This document shows positions 55,527-64,000 of a DNA stretch of 64,000 nt, one piece after another. Positions within the stretch are counted from its first letter, which is position 1. Every line of letters starts with the position of its first letter. The stretch is from Haemophilus parainfluenzae T3T1. Its GTDB lineage: Bacteria; Pseudomonadota; Gammaproteobacteria; Enterobacterales; Pasteurellaceae. The stretch covers positions 248,001 through 312,000 of the forward strand of contig NC_015964.1 of NCBI RefSeq assembly GCF_000210895.1, given 5' to 3'. The translations under genes and the position numbers were made by a program. The notes beneath the pieces are model-generated. The model had not been told where the DNA came from and did not search any database. It saw nothing but the letters and a program-made list of their open reading frames with translations.

Positions 55527-56030
55527 TTATTTCGCTTTTGAGCCTTCTAAATCTAAAGAAGGTTTTCTATCTGAGTTCACACAAATGATTTGCGCAGCCG
55601 CATAGAGCGTTGTATTAGGCTTCAAGCTGATTGTATATTTATCTTGTTTTTTCGGTGCCGCACGTAAACCTTCGCCCCAGAAATCATCATAAAAATCGGT
55701 ACGAACTTGGGTTAAATGGTAGTTCTTACAGTTTAAGATTTTATATTGGCGAACAGAACGTGCATAACGTCTAGTTTCGTTTGGATACACATATAAGCCT
55801 TTATCCAAATTCACTACCGCATCAAAATGCACTTGGTTTAAATCTTGGTTATCGACCCAAATAGAATCAGCATCAATGTAGTAATTTTTATCTTTTACCA
55901 ATCGAACATAACCCACTCTATCTTTAGAAGGTGGGCTTAGTTTCACCTCTTCTTGAGGAAGTGGCGGTTGAACAGCTGAACAGCCTGCTAAAAGGGCTAC
56001 ACCTAAAAACGTTAATGCTAATTTTTTCAT
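55527..56030 (-). CDS. pe: Surface adhesin protein E (lipoprotein)
   Basis: 167 aa. Lipoprotein signal MKKLALTFLGVALLAGC with Cys17, then a mature part that follows H. influenzae protein E closely: GYVRLVKDKNYYIDADSIWVD, HFDAVVNLDKGLYVYP, RRYARSVRQYKILNC, YHLTQVRTDFYDDFWGEGLRAAPKKQ. Protein E is an outer-membrane adhesin that binds epithelial cells and host proteins such as vitronectin, laminin and plasminogen. The start at 56030 has GGAGAG upstream and gives the lipobox. Downstream of pflA, the same context as in H. influenzae. Confidence 0.92.
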   Translation of the reverse strand: MKKLALTFLGVALLAGCSAVQPPLPQEEVKLSPPSKDRVGYVRLVKDKNYYIDADSIWVDNQDLNQVHFDAVVNLDKGLYVYPNETRRYARSVRQYKILNCKNYHLTQVRTDFYDDFWGEGLRAAPKKQDKYTISLKPNTTLYAAAQIICVNSDRKPSLDLEGSKAK

Positions 56031-56084
56031 TTTTCTCTCCTTAAAGCTTACTGAAGCTTGCTGTTTACCGTTTGACACTATCGC

Positions 56085-56825
56085 CTAGTATTTTACGGTA
56101 TGTCCGTATCCCTCTAAGATATTTTTGATATGCTCAAGCGACTCTTTTGTCGGAGGCAATACATCTTCGAGTTCATAGTCAAACCCAAGGGTTTTCCATT
56201 TGTGGGCGCCTAATCGATGATAAGGAAGAAGTTCGACTTTTTCAATATTGGTCATGCCTTCAATAAATTGCCCTAATAAATGAATATCATGGTCGCTATC
56301 TGTGTAACCGGGTACCACGACATAACGAATCCATGTACGTTGATTTCGTTTTTGCAGATATTTTGCAAATTCCAGCGTACGTTTGTTTGGCACGCCAATC
56401 AGATTTTGGTGCACTTGATCGTTCAGCTCTTTTAAATCAAGCAACACAAGATCCGTTACATCGAGCAATTCATCAATAATATGATCGTAATGACGCACAA
56501 AACCATTGGTGTCTAAACAGGTATTAATGCCTTCTGCTTTACAAGCTCGGAACCAATCGCGCACAAATTCTGCTTGAAGAACCGCTTCACCACCAGATGC
56601 CGTCACACCACCACCGGTCGCATTCATAAAATGGCGATAACTCACCACTTCTTTCATAAGCTCTTCGACACTAATTTCGCGACCACCTTCAAGATCCCAA
56701 GTATCACGGTTGTGGCAATATTTGCAACGCATTAAACAGCCTTGCATAAATAAAATAAAGCGAATACCCGGGCCATCTACGGTGCCACAGGATTCAAAAG
56801 AATGAATTCTTCCTAAAACAGACAT
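56085..56825 (-). CDS. pflA: Pyruvate formate-lyase 1-activating enzyme
   Basis: 246 aa radical-SAM protein. The cluster motif [14 protein letters not shown] is near residues 30-43 and [14 protein letters not shown] near 72. It places the glycyl radical on PflB under anaerobic conditions. It lies 128 bp after pflB with a terminator between them (56881-56909), so it probably has its own promoter or relies on read-through. Confidence 0.96.
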   Translation of the reverse strand: MSVLGRIHSFESCGTVDGPGIRFILFMQGCLMRCKYCHNRDTWDLEGGREISVEELMKEVVSYRHFMNATGGGVTASGGEAVLQAEFVRDWFRACKAEGINTCLDTNGFVRHYDHIIDELLDVTDLVLLDLKELNDQVHQNLIGVPNKRTLEFAKYLQKRNQRTWIRYVVVPGYTDSDHDIHLLGQFIEGMTNIEKVELLPYHRLGAHKWKTLGFDYELEDVLPPTKESLEHIKNILEGYGHTVKY

Positions 56826-56880
56826 ACATAAATTTCCAAAAATGAATATAGCTAAATTTTACCAAAAATATCGTCTATAA

Positions 56881-56909
56881 AAAATGAGCCTGACTTAAAT
56901 CAGGCTCAT
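56881..56909 (-). terminator. Terminator between pflB and pflA
   Basis: Stem ATGAGCCTGA (about 56884-56893) / TCAGGCTCAT (56900-56909) with a 6-nt loop and TTTTTT on the minus strand. An uptake sequence (near 56930) lies between it and the pflB stop. Confidence 0.85.
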
Positions 56910-56953
56910 AATTTTTATGTTCCCGCTAAAGTGCGGTTAAATTTTATCGTGTT

Positions 56954-59266
<2,313 letters not shown>

Positions 59267-59319
59267 AGTCATTTCCTTTTTTAATTGATAAAAAATAAGT
59301 CTGTTAGTTCGTTAGTACA

Positions 59320-60174
59320 TTAGTGAGCTTTAGTTAAATAACGTTGGAATAAGCCGATACAAACTGCGCCGCCCACAATGTTGCCCAACGTTACGGGAAT
59401 TAAATTCTTCACAATGAAATGATAAAGATCTAAGTCTGCATATTTCATTGGATCCACACCTATTTGTTGCCAAAATTCTGGTGTACTAAAATGTGCTGTA
59501 ATAATGCCAAGCGGAATCATAAACATATTTGCCACACAGTGCTCAAAACCTGATGCCACAAATAAGCCAATCGGCATAATCATAATAAATGCTTTGTCTG
59601 TAACAGTTTTACCAGAATAAGACATCCATACTGCTACACACACCATAATGTTACATAAAATACCAAGGTTAAATGCTTCAAACCAAGTATGATGAATTTT
59701 ATGTTGCGCGGTTGCCAAAATGGTTAAACCCCATTGACCACTCGCTGCCATGGTTTGTCCCCCAAACCAAATCACCGCAGCAATAAATAAACCGCCTACA
59801 AAGTTGCCTAAATATACCACAATCCAATTTCGAATCATTTGTGTTGTGGTTATTTTTCCGCCTACGCGGGCAACTAAGGTTAAAGTAGAAGAGGTGAATA
59901 ATTCAGATCCTAAAATTACCACCATAATTACGCCTAAAGAGAAGACTAACCCACCGACTAACTTGGTTAATCCCCAAGGCGCTCCTGCGCTTGCTGTTTG
60001 TGTCGTCGTATAGAATACAAAGGCTAAAGCAATACAAGCCCCAGCACTAATACCAGACAGAAATGATAAAAATGGGCGTTTTTGCGCTTTATACGCAGCG
60101 ACGCTTTCAGCATAATCCGTTGCTTCAACTGGTGTGAGAGCAACAGAAGATTGATTTAAATTTTCTGATGCCAT
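59320..60174 (-). CDS. focA: Formate channel FocA
   Basis: 284 aa, FNT family pentameric channel with six spans. Family motifs: FLSGISAGACIALAFVFY near residues 35-52, LGSELFTSSTLTLVARVGG and NWIVVYLGNFVGG in the middle, and ASGFEHCVANMFMIPLG near 205. It moves formate across the inner membrane. The start at 60174 has GGAG 6 bp upstream; a TTG four codons further is less likely. First gene of the focA-pflB unit; an FNR-like site lies upstream (60298-60311). Confidence 0.95.
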   Translation of the reverse strand: MASENLNQSSVALTPVEATDYAESVAAYKAQKRPFLSFLSGISAGACIALAFVFYTTTQTASAGAPWGLTKLVGGLVFSLGVIMVVILGSELFTSSTLTLVARVGGKITTTQMIRNWIVVYLGNFVGGLFIAAVIWFGGQTMAASGQWGLTILATAQHKIHHTWFEAFNLGILCNIMVCVAVWMSYSGKTVTDKAFIMIMPIGLFVASGFEHCVANMFMIPLGIITAHFSTPEFWQQIGVDPMKYADLDLYHFIVKNLIPVTLGNIVGGAVCIGLFQRYLTKAH

Positions 60175-60297
60175 ATCTAACTCCAAATAGTTGGTTTATT
60201 ATTTCTTATACTACAACATAGGTATTCCTATACCCATTTGGTATTCTACTCTCTTATGAAACCATTGCAAGAAATCCCCGACTTATTCCAAAAAAAT

Positions 60298-60311
60298 TTG
60301 ATATATTGCAA
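60298..60311. promoter_or_regulatory. FNR-like half-conserved site upstream of focA
   Basis: TTGAT-ATAT-TGCAA; the first half matches the FNR consensus TTGAT-N4-ATCAA fully, the second in three of five bases. It lies 124 bp before focA, a gene of anaerobic metabolism. The same gap (60175-60388) holds the comEA terminator. Confidence 0.4.
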
Positions 60312-60338
60312 GTTTTGGTAAATTTTGTCTTCAAATAC

Positions 60339-60370
60339 AAAAAAAGCGAGATATCACTATCCCGCTTTTT
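60339..60370 (-). terminator. Terminator after comEA
   Basis: On the minus strand AAGCGGGATA and TATCTCGCTT pair (one G-U) around GTGA, followed by TTTTTT, 19 bp after the comEA stop. Confidence 0.75.
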
Positions 60371-60388
60371 ATGTATAAATAACCTAGA

Positions 60389-60739
60389 TTAAAACGCAAT
60401 ACGATCGCGATTTTTCTCTAAGGTTGCTTTACCAATACCTTGTACTTCAAGCAATTGTTCTGCCATAGTGAAATTACCGTGCTTTTCACGATACTGCACA
60501 ATGGCTTCCGCCTTTTTCGCACCAATACCAATTAGCGCTTTTTGAATTTCTGATGCACTGGCGGTATTGATATTTAATTTATCACTCACTGCTTGTTGTG
60601 TAGTTTGTGATGCGGTTTGTTGCTGAACTTGCACTTGAGGTTGAGCCTGTTCAGCCACCTTATCTTCTGCAAACACTTGCGAGCTCAACATTGTGGTTGC
60701 AACAAATAATGAACTAAATAAATGTTTCATCAATTTCAT
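60389..60739 (-). CDS. comEA: Competence protein ComEA, periplasmic helix-hairpin-helix DNA-binding protein
   Basis: 116 aa. Signal peptide ([24 protein letters not shown]), a Gln-rich linker, then two helix-hairpin-helix motifs: [26 protein letters not shown] and [16 protein letters not shown]. In Haemophilus the homologue (comE1) binds and ratchets incoming DNA during natural transformation. The start at 60739 gives the signal peptide and follows AAAGGG; the frame extends to 60832 without support. A perfect CRP-S site lies upstream (60836-60851), placing it in the Sxy/CRP competence regulon. Confidence 0.92.
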   Translation of the reverse strand: MKLMKHLFSSLFVATTMLSSQVFAEDKVAEQAQPQVQVQQQTASQTTQQAVSDKLNINTASASEIQKALIGIGAKKAEAIVQYREKHGNFTMAEQLLEVQGIGKATLEKNRDRIAF

Positions 60740-60835
60740 AAAAATGCCCTTTATTAACAAAAAGTACCGTTGATTCATATCAACAGCGACATTTTTAAGA
60801 AACACCAAAAACACGCAAGAAATTGACCGCACTTT

Positions 60836-60851
60836 TGCGATCCTGATCGCA
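60836..60851. promoter_or_regulatory. CRP-S (Sxy-dependent) competence site before comEA
   Basis: Perfect dyad TGCGA-N6-TCGCA flanked by T and A runs (TTTTGCGA...TCGCAAAA). The C:G at the TGCGA core instead of TGTGA defines the competence-type CRP-S site known from H. influenzae. It is about 97 bp before the comEA ATG. It overlaps the end of an uptake sequence (near 60827-60835). Confidence 0.8.
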
Positions 60852-60883
60852 AAAATTACATTTAAGCAAATGAAAAAACGACC

Positions 60884-61201
60884 TTAGCGCACCACCACTG
60901 CCGTGCCACTTGCTATCACCATAAACATGCTTTTCGTGCCTACCGTTGTGTAGTTAACTTCTACGCCAACAATAGCATTAGCACCCAAGGCATGTGCTTT
61001 ATCTTCCAGCTCTTTCAACGCATCTTGACGCGCACGACTAATACGACGCTCATAAACACTAGAACGCCCACCAATCACATCTGTGATACCAGCAAAAAAA
61101 TCACGCATGAAGTTTGCACCAGCAATCACTTCGCCAAAGACGACTTGTTTGTATTCTACGATTTGTTTTCCTTCAACATTAGGGGTTGTTGTCACAATCA
61201 T
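60884..61201 (-). CDS. ybjQ: YbjQ/UPF0145 family protein
   Basis: 105 aa, the usual length. Family motifs: [24 protein letters not shown], then [45 protein letters not shown]. These proteins form pentameric rings of unknown function and are sometimes called heavy-metal-binding domain proteins. It lies between rdgB (38 bp upstream, with an uptake sequence) and comEA. Confidence 0.9.
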   Translation of the reverse strand: MIVTTTPNVEGKQIVEYKQVVFGEVIAGANFMRDFFAGITDVIGGRSSVYERRISRARQDALKELEDKAHALGANAIVGVEVNYTTVGTKSMFMVIASGTAVVVR

Positions 61202-61239
61202 TTTGTATCCTTAAATTCTCGTTAAAAATTAACCGCACT

Positions 61240-61839
61240 TTAGGCGCTTAATTTTGATTTTAATACGGCCAATGCCTTCGCACGATGAGAGATTTTCTTT
61301 TTCTCTACGGTTTCTAATTCGGCAAAAGTACAGCCTTTTTCTGGGCTAAAAAAGAGTGAATCGTAACCGAAGCCATTTTCACCTTTTTCTTCATAAATAA
61401 TCTGCCCGTCACATTCACCTTGAGCAATGATAGGAGAAGGATCACTTGGGTGTTGTAATAACACAATCGTACTCACAAATTTTGCTTGGCGACATTCAGT
61501 CGGTACATCAGCTAATTCTGCCAATAATTTTTCTCGGTTTTTCGCATCAGCTTCGTCACCATCCACACCTGCATAACGAGCAGAATACAATCCAGGCGCA
61601 CCATTTAACGCATCCACCACAAGACCGGAATCATCTGCAATGGCCGGTAAACCTGATTTTTCAGATGCATAACGCGCTTTCAAAATCGCATTTTCGACAA
61701 ACGTTAAGCCTGTTTCCTCTGGGCTTTCGATGCCTAAATCGGTCTGAGCAATCACTTCAAAACCGAAATCGGCTAATACGTCTGCCATTTCTTTTACTTT
61801 GCCTTTATTGCCAGTGGCAAGCACAATTTTTTGCTTCAT
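61240..61839 (-). CDS. rdgB: XTP/dITP diphosphatase RdgB (HAM1 family)
   Basis: 199 aa house-cleaning enzyme that hydrolyses dITP, XTP and related faulty purine nucleotides to monophosphates. Motifs: [15 protein letters not shown] at the start, [28 protein letters not shown], and [12 protein letters not shown]; the C-terminal [11 protein letters not shown] is typical. The ATG at 61839 has GAGGG 8 bp upstream and is preferred to one five codons earlier. Confidence 0.95.
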   Translation of the reverse strand: MKQKIVLATGNKGKVKEMADVLADFGFEVIAQTDLGIESPEETGLTFVENAILKARYASEKSGLPAIADDSGLVVDALNGAPGLYSARYAGVDGDEADAKNREKLLAELADVPTECRQAKFVSTIVLLQHPSDPSPIIAQGECDGQIIYEEKGENGFGYDSLFFSPEKGCTFAELETVEKKKISHRAKALAVLKSKLSA

Positions 61840-61905
61840 GATTCTGTCCCTCATATCAAATATTGTCTTATTTTAGCACCTCACCAAAAATTTTCGGAAT
61901 AAATA

Positions 61906-61936
61906 TTGACTTTAACCTTAGGTCAAGGTTTATGAT
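61906..61936 (+). promoter_or_regulatory. MerR-family (CueR-like) metal-responsive promoter
   Basis: TTGACT (61906-61911) and TATGAT (61931-61936) are separated by 19 bp, the over-long spacing typical of MerR-family promoters. The spacer holds the dyad AACCTT (61914-61919) / AAGGTT (61925-61930), close to CueR-type operators. The ATG of the Met/His-rich DUF305 gene is 34 bp downstream. Confidence 0.75.
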
Positions 61937-61970
61937 TCGTGCTCATTCAGTTATCACATAGGAGAAAAAC

Positions 61971-62342
61971 ATGAAAAAACTTATGACTTTTATCACACTT
62001 AGCGTTGCTGCAGTTTCAATTTATGCCCAAGCTAATGAACAACCGCATCAAGCACACATGAATATGCCAATGTCGACAGATTCTGCAATGCAACAAGAAT
62101 TAATGCAAGGTATGAGTCAAATGCATCAAGACATGATGGCAGCTGCGCAATATAAAGATCCTGATGTTGCTTTTGCAGCAGGTATGTTGCCACACCATAT
62201 TGGCGCAGTAAAAATGGCGGAAGTTGAATTAAAATACGGAAAAGATCCTGAGATGCGTAAGCTTGCTGAGAATATTATTAACGCTCAACAGGCAGAAATT
62301 GAACAAATGCAGAAATGGCTTAAAGTGCACAATAAAAAATAA
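61971..62342 (+). CDS. Periplasmic DUF305 protein, probably copper-related
   Basis: 123 aa with a signal peptide (MKKLMTFITLSVAAVSIYAQA). The mature part is rich in Met and His (HQAHMNMPM, MQGMSQMHQDMM) and has the DUF305 core AAGMLPHHIGAVKMAEVELKYG followed by a helical pair with ENIINAQQAEIEQMQKW. Related proteins bind copper or accompany copper-resistance genes. A CueR-type promoter at 61906-61936 supports metal induction. Strong ribosome site AGGAGAA. It ends at an inverted uptake-sequence terminator. Confidence 0.85.
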   Translation: MKKLMTFITLSVAAVSIYAQANEQPHQAHMNMPMSTDSAMQQELMQGMSQMHQDMMAAAQYKDPDVAFAAGMLPHHIGAVKMAEVELKYGKDPEMRKLAENIINAQQAEIEQMQKWLKVHNKK

Positions 62343-62351
62343 AATAACACA

Positions 62352-62383
62352 AAAAAAGTGCGGTAAATTAACCGCACTTTTTT
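62352..62383. terminator. Bidirectional terminator made of two facing uptake sequences
   Basis: AAAAAAGTGCGGT (62352-62364) and ACCGCACTTTTTT (62371-62383) are exact inverted copies around a 6-nt loop, between the converging DUF305 and ispH genes. Confidence 0.9.
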
Positions 62384-62390
62384 AATAGAA

Positions 62391-63335
62391 TTAGTTTACT
62401 TCTTTTATTCGTAGTTCTTTTGGCACTTCAAAGAACATATTTTCTTCTAAACCTTGAAGCTCTTCGATACTATCCGCACCAAATTCTTTTAATCGAGCAA
62501 TCACGGATTGCACCAACTCTTCTGGTGCTGAAGCGCCTGCTGTTACGCCAATTGTTTCAACACCTTCAAACCAATCTGCCGCCACATCATTTGGATCATC
62601 AATCAATTTTGATTTCACGCCCATACGCGATGCCAACTCAGCTAAACGATTAGAATTCGATGAGTTTTTAGAGCCGACAACCACCACTAAATCACACTGT
62701 TTTGCCAATTCACGCACGGCTTCTTGGCGATTGGTTGTCGCATAGCAAATATCATTTTTATGAGGCCCTTGAATTGCAGGATATTTGCTTTTCAATGCAC
62801 TGATAGTCTCTGCTGTATCATCAAGAGAAAGCGTGGTTTGTGTCATAAAGGTTAAATCATCATTTTCTTGAACCGGCAAACGAGCAATATCTTCTACGCT
62901 TTCAATTAAGAAAATACCACCTTCGGTATTATTATACTGCCCCATTGTGCCTTCCACTTCTGGATGCCCTTTGTGTCCGATCAAAATCGCTTTCGTTCCT
63001 TTACGGCTCGCACGTGCGACTTGCATATGCACTTTGGTTACCAACGGACAAGTTGCATCAAACACTTTTAACTGACGATCTTTTGCTTCTTGACGAACGG
63101 CTTGTGACACACCATGGGCGGAGAAAATCACAATGGCGCCATCTGGCACTTCACTTAGTTCTTCCACAAAAATCGCCCCACGCTCACGTAAACCATTCAC
63201 CACAAAACGGTTATGCACCACTTCGTGACGGACATAGATCGGTGCACCATGAATTTCAAGCGCTAATTCAACAATGCTAATGGCTCGATCAACACCCGCG
63301 CAAAATCCGCGAGGATTAGCTAAAATTATCTTCAT
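62391..63335 (-). CDS. ispH: 4-hydroxy-3-methylbut-2-enyl diphosphate reductase
   Basis: 314 aa iron-sulphur enzyme, last step of the MEP isoprenoid pathway (HMBPP to IPP and DMAPP). The three cluster cysteines are seen in [23 protein letters not shown] and [11 protein letters not shown]; the proton-donor Glu is in [11 protein letters not shown]. It overlaps lspA by 4 bp (stop/start), an arrangement shared with H. influenzae and E. coli. Confidence 0.97.
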   Translation of the reverse strand: MKIILANPRGFCAGVDRAISIVELALEIHGAPIYVRHEVVHNRFVVNGLRERGAIFVEELSEVPDGAIVIFSAHGVSQAVRQEAKDRQLKVFDATCPLVTKVHMQVARASRKGTKAILIGHKGHPEVEGTMGQYNNTEGGIFLIESVEDIARLPVQENDDLTFMTQTTLSLDDTAETISALKSKYPAIQGPHKNDICYATTNRQEAVRELAKQCDLVVVVGSKNSSNSNRLAELASRMGVKSKLIDDPNDVAADWFEGVETIGVTAGASAPEELVQSVIARLKEFGADSIEELQGLEENMFFEVPKELRIKEVN

Positions 63336-63823
63336 TTTTGACCGCTCTTTTTATCACCTTTAAAGGCATCTAATGCTAATAAACCCGCACCAATACAAAT
63401 GGCAATATCTGCCACATTAAATACCGGATAATGATGAATATCCCAATAAAAATCTAAGAAATCCACTACAAAACCGTTATACGCTCGGTCCACCATATTG
63501 GCTAACGCGCCACCAATAATCAGCGCATAGGCTGAGTTTTGTAATTTTTGCTCTGCAGAATTCTTTTTCATAAAGTAAGTCAGCATCAAAGAAATCCCAA
63601 TCGCAAGCACAATAAAGAAATATTTCTGCCAACCATCATGTTCAGCAAGGAAGCTAAACGCTGCGCCATAGTTACGCACATAGGTTAAATTAAAAACGGG
63701 CAATATGTTCACACTTTCATAGAGATCAAAGCGTTGCACTACGATATATTTGGTCAGTAAATCGAGGATAAATGCGACCGCACTTAACCAAAGGAATGAA
63801 AGTCCTGTTTTATTTTTTGTCAT
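63332..63823 (-). CDS. lspA: Lipoprotein signal peptidase
   Basis: 163 aa, four membrane spans. It removes signal peptides from diacylated prolipoproteins, such as protein E in this window. The two catalytic Asp are in [23 protein letters not shown] and [28 protein letters not shown] is the conserved N-terminal block. Coupled to ispH by a 4-bp overlap. An uptake sequence lies near its start (about 63778). Confidence 0.96.
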   Translation of the reverse strand: MTKNKTGLSFLWLSAVAFILDLLTKYIVVQRFDLYESVNILPVFNLTYVRNYGAAFSFLAEHDGWQKYFFIVLAIGISLMLTYFMKKNSAEQKLQNSAYALIIGGALANMVDRAYNGFVVDFLDFYWDIHHYPVFNVADIAICIGAGLLALDAFKGDKKSGQK

Positions 63824-63903
63824 AGGAAATTATCTGTCTTTATAAATGGACGATGATTTTAGCAACTCGAACAACCTTTATAAAGTAAAAGGCATCAAAT
63901 TAT

Positions 63904-63930
63904 AAAAGGCGAACACATTGGTTCGCCTTT
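63904..63930 (-). terminator. Terminator after the partial gene at the right edge
   Basis: Stem AAAGGCGAAC / GTTCGCCTTT with a 6-nt loop and T-rich tail on the minus strand, between the stop at 63940 and lspA. Confidence 0.75.
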
Positions 63931-63939
63931 CAATGTTAA

Positions 63940-64000
63940 TTACTTTTTCTTCACCGGTCTTTGCCAACCTTGAATATGACGTTGTGGCACACGAGTGATC
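63940..64000 (-). CDS. C-terminal end of an unidentified gene, truncated by the window edge
   Basis: Nineteen codons ending in RHIQGWQRPVKKK and a TAA whose complement is at 63940-63942, followed by a terminator hairpin. The basic tail is too short to name the gene. It precedes lspA on the same strand but is probably a separate transcript because of the terminator. Confidence 0.5.
   Translation of the reverse strand, partial: ITRVPQRHIQGWQRPVKKK

Overview
The window is a chromosomal segment of a Pasteurellaceae bacterium, most likely a Haemophilus close to H. parainfluenzae or H. influenzae. The evidence is the many copies of the Hin-type DNA uptake sequence AAGTGCGGT on both strands, the low GC content, and gene blocks known from H. 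influenzae: pe-pflA-pflB-focA, oapA-recO-rlmD-relA-dgkA, pepB-ndk next to an LPS locus next to glnA-typA, opsX/kdkA, and lspA-ispH-comEA. Species assignment is inference. I saw no prophage, complete insertion sequence, CRISPR array or rRNA.

Layout: 0-6.3 kb holds the end of yceD, a half-size ABC exporter, a divergent AraC regulator / AhpD-like pair, the LPS inner-core genes opsX and kdkA (Kdo attachment region) and a tRNA-Ile(CAU). 6.3-13.2 kb is a leftward run from glyQ to glyS with six unrelated genes between the two synthetase subunits, among them a DUF559 nuclease gene that sits beside a long inverted repeat (9022-9222). 13.4-18.2 kb is a rightward TonB receptor plus BtuFCD/FecBCD-type importer. 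Its binding-protein and permease genes are separated by a second copy of the same inverted-repeat element (16283-16449).

18.2-36.8 kb is one leftward gene train, wzz to ndk, with gaps of no more than a few tens of bases. It encodes a Wzx/Wzy-type O-antigen: a complete de novo sialic acid route (neuC, neuB, neuA, with neuD), a GT52 sialyltransferase, a UDP-4-amino-sugar route (4,6-dehydratase and aminotransferase), a PglC-like initiating transferase, two GT2 enzymes, flippase, EpsG-like polymerase, Wzz and a WaaL-like ligase. The block from about 19.6 to 37.5 kb has no exact uptake sequence and is visibly richer in A+T, which suggests acquisition by transfer between conserved flanks (pepB and glnA).

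37-64 kb is mostly housekeeping: glnA, typA (with a REP/BIME-like pair in its leader), rdgC, proC, an MFS transporter, xerD, an AT-rich FRG-domain gene, a GntP permease, dgkA, relA, rlmD, recO, oapA, epmB/efp, protein E, pflA/pflB/focA, comEA, ybjQ, rdgB, a DUF305 protein, ispH and lspA. Three regulatory sites stand out: a perfect CRP-S competence site before comEA (60836-60851), a 19-bp-spacer MerR/CueR-type promoter before the DUF305 gene (61906-61936), and a perfect canonical CRP core before kdkA (5303-5318). No gap between genes is longer than about 300 bases; the larger ones are described under the sites they contain.
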